From Mycobacteriaceae bacterium (GTDB lineage Bacteria; Actinomycetota; Actinomycetes; Mycobacteriales; Mycobacteriaceae): 51,414 nt of DNA. The translations under genes and the position numbers were made by a program. Location: positions 1-51,414 of the forward strand of contig JAQYQB010000028.1 in NCBI GenBank assembly GCA_028726465.1, in the 5' to 3' direction. Shown here one piece after another: positions 50,533-51,414 of this stretch. Position 1 is the stretch's first letter, and every line of letters starts with the position of its first letter. The notes below the pieces were generated by a model. That model ran no database searches. It was given only the letters and a program-made list of their open reading frames with translations, and had not been told where the DNA came from.

Positions 50533-51414
50533 ATGACGACGACAGCCATGGACACTTTGAAAGCAGCGCACTCCATCTTCGCGGACGGGATCCAGTATTT
50601 GGGCCTGTGCCGCGAGTTGAGCCTGCCTGCCCTGAAGGCTGTCATGTCCGACGTTGCCGCCGCCGCGCACTACCGCGCGTGCCAGACTTTCTTCGGGCAC
50701 ACGACGTATACGCGCAAGCAGGACGCCGCCCGCCGGGGTGCCGCAGAATCCGGACACCACCTGGATACCCTGCTGGTGTTAGACAACGCCTTCCGCCGGG
50801 TGCGCAACCAGGGCGAGGCCTGGGCCATGCTCATCGAACTGTGCAACACGCCTGGCACCACCAAACAACTACGACGCCTAGCCAACAAGAAGGTCCTGGA
50901 GCTTAACCGCCCGGCACCGCCGGCCGAAGGCGTGCGCGTGACCCGACGCAAAGACGGACCGAGTACTTTTTCTGTTACCGGTGATCCGGAGTTGGTGGAA
51001 AACCTTTGGGCCTCGATTAAGACCATCTCCGACGTCGAGGCCCTTTTCAGCGGCGGCTTGAACAAGCAGCCGAAGGCCACGCACGTGGTCATCTCCCTGC
51101 CCGACTGGGTTCGTATCCTGTCCGGTGACGGGGATGAGATCACCCTGCAGCTGACCAACGGGACCACCATGACGGGTGCCGAATACGTCCGCCAATGCCT
51201 GTGGGACGCGGGCCTGGCCACCCTGGTGGATCCTAGGCGCGGGCCGGTCAACCAATACCGCTACCAGCGCCATGCTTCACCCAAGCAGAAGGACATGGCC
51301 AAGGCCGAGACCACCACCTGTGCCTGGCCAAACTGCCGCAAGCCGGCCGATGAGTGCCAGGTCCACCACATCCACCCCTGGGTAGACGGCGGCGAGACCA
51401 ACCAGGAGAACCTC
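50533..51414 (+). CDS. DUF222-HNH protein, partial (cut at the window end)
   Basis: The visible 294 codons run to the last base with no stop. An N-terminal DUF222-like helical region is followed by AGVRVTRR-type linker and DGDEITLQL. The HNH site is forming at the end (CAWPNCRKPADECQVHHIHP and GGETNQENL), so the last residues of the nuclease are missing. HNH proteins of this kind occur in many copies in corynebacterial genomes with unknown DNA or RNA role. Start ATG 50533 follows its leaderless promoter. Confidence 0.75.
   Translation, partial: MTTTAMDTLKAAHSIFADGIQYLGLCRELSLPALKAVMSDVAAAAHYRACQTFFGHTTYTRKQDAARRGAAESGHHLDTLLVLDNAFRRVRNQGEAWAMLIELCNTPGTTKQLRRLANKKVLELNRPAPPAEGVRVTRRKDGPSTFSVTGDPELVENLWASIKTISDVEALFSGGLNKQPKATHVVISLPDWVRILSGDGDEITLQLTNGTTMTGAEYVRQCLWDAGLATLVDPRRGPVNQYRYQRHASPKQKDMAKAETTTCAWPNCRKPADECQVHHIHPWVDGGETNQENL

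Noticed and set aside
1..51414. CRISPR array or phage attachment sites
   Set aside because: No regularly spaced repeat units of 24-40 bases and no integrase were seen; tRNA-Asn has no visible 3' duplication in the window.

Overview
The window reads as a chromosome segment of a high-GC member of Corynebacteriales, most likely Corynebacterium. The reasons are the gene neighbourhoods (dnaG/dgt/TPM-domain protein; glyS/arsR/zur/uppS/recO/era/ybeY/phoH/rsmE/dnaJ/hrcA/hemW), a DUF222-HNH protein at the right edge, Wzm/Wzt-type glycan export, and many genes whose start codon lies 6-8 nt after a TANNNT box, i.e. leaderless mRNAs. The species cannot be named from sequence alone.

Layout. (1) 1-2106 is an AT-richer accessory edge. 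It holds the end of an IS3-family element inserted in a secreted-protein gene, an orphan toxin-like domain, unknown ORFs and a gene remnant. (2) 2107-18814 is a cell-surface glycan locus, almost all on the minus strand. It has two different PP-loop (asparagine-synthetase-like) enzymes, one at each end, three two-domain glycosyltransferases, a GT4 enzyme, a putative rhamnosyltransferase, a membrane-anchored protein resembling a glycosyltransferase N-domain, an ABC exporter pair, and an alpha/beta hydrolase. (3) 18892-22937 has tRNA-Asn, a lipoprotein, an ornithine-cyclodeaminase-family enzyme and a glutamine synthetase paralogue. (4) 23058-26216 has a DUF3800 protein (low GC, probably acquired), a DyP peroxidase and UDP-GlcNAc 2-epimerase. 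(5) 26396-34913 has a possible small leaderless ORF, a YtxH-like small protein, primase, a secreted RNase with a barstar-type inhibitor, dGTPase, a YdcF-like protein, a TPM-domain coiled-coil protein and two unknown proteins. (6) 34933-50343 is a housekeeping block: glyS, arsR-zur, a ferritin-like/CCC1 transporter, uppS, recO, era, pdxY, ybeY, phoH, rsmE, dnaJ, hrcA, hemW and two DUF21-CBS membrane proteins. (7) 50533-51414 is a DUF222-HNH gene cut by the window end.

How the parts work together. The glycan locus has what is needed to build and export a branched surface polysaccharide: transferases, an ATP-driven exporter, UDP-ManNAc precursor supply (wecB, possibly) and UppS-derived lipid carrier. 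The unusual part is the two PP-loop ligases and the hydrolase, which suggest amide-type or ester-type decoration of the glycan. That is an inference. The metal genes (arsR, zur, CCC1) and the chaperone and RNA-maintenance genes form ordinary conserved neighbourhoods.

Limits. No alignment, codon statistics or structure prediction could be run. Family calls rest on motifs read by eye, and several starts were moved downstream of the longest reading frame because a promoter, ribosome site or domain boundary supports a later start.
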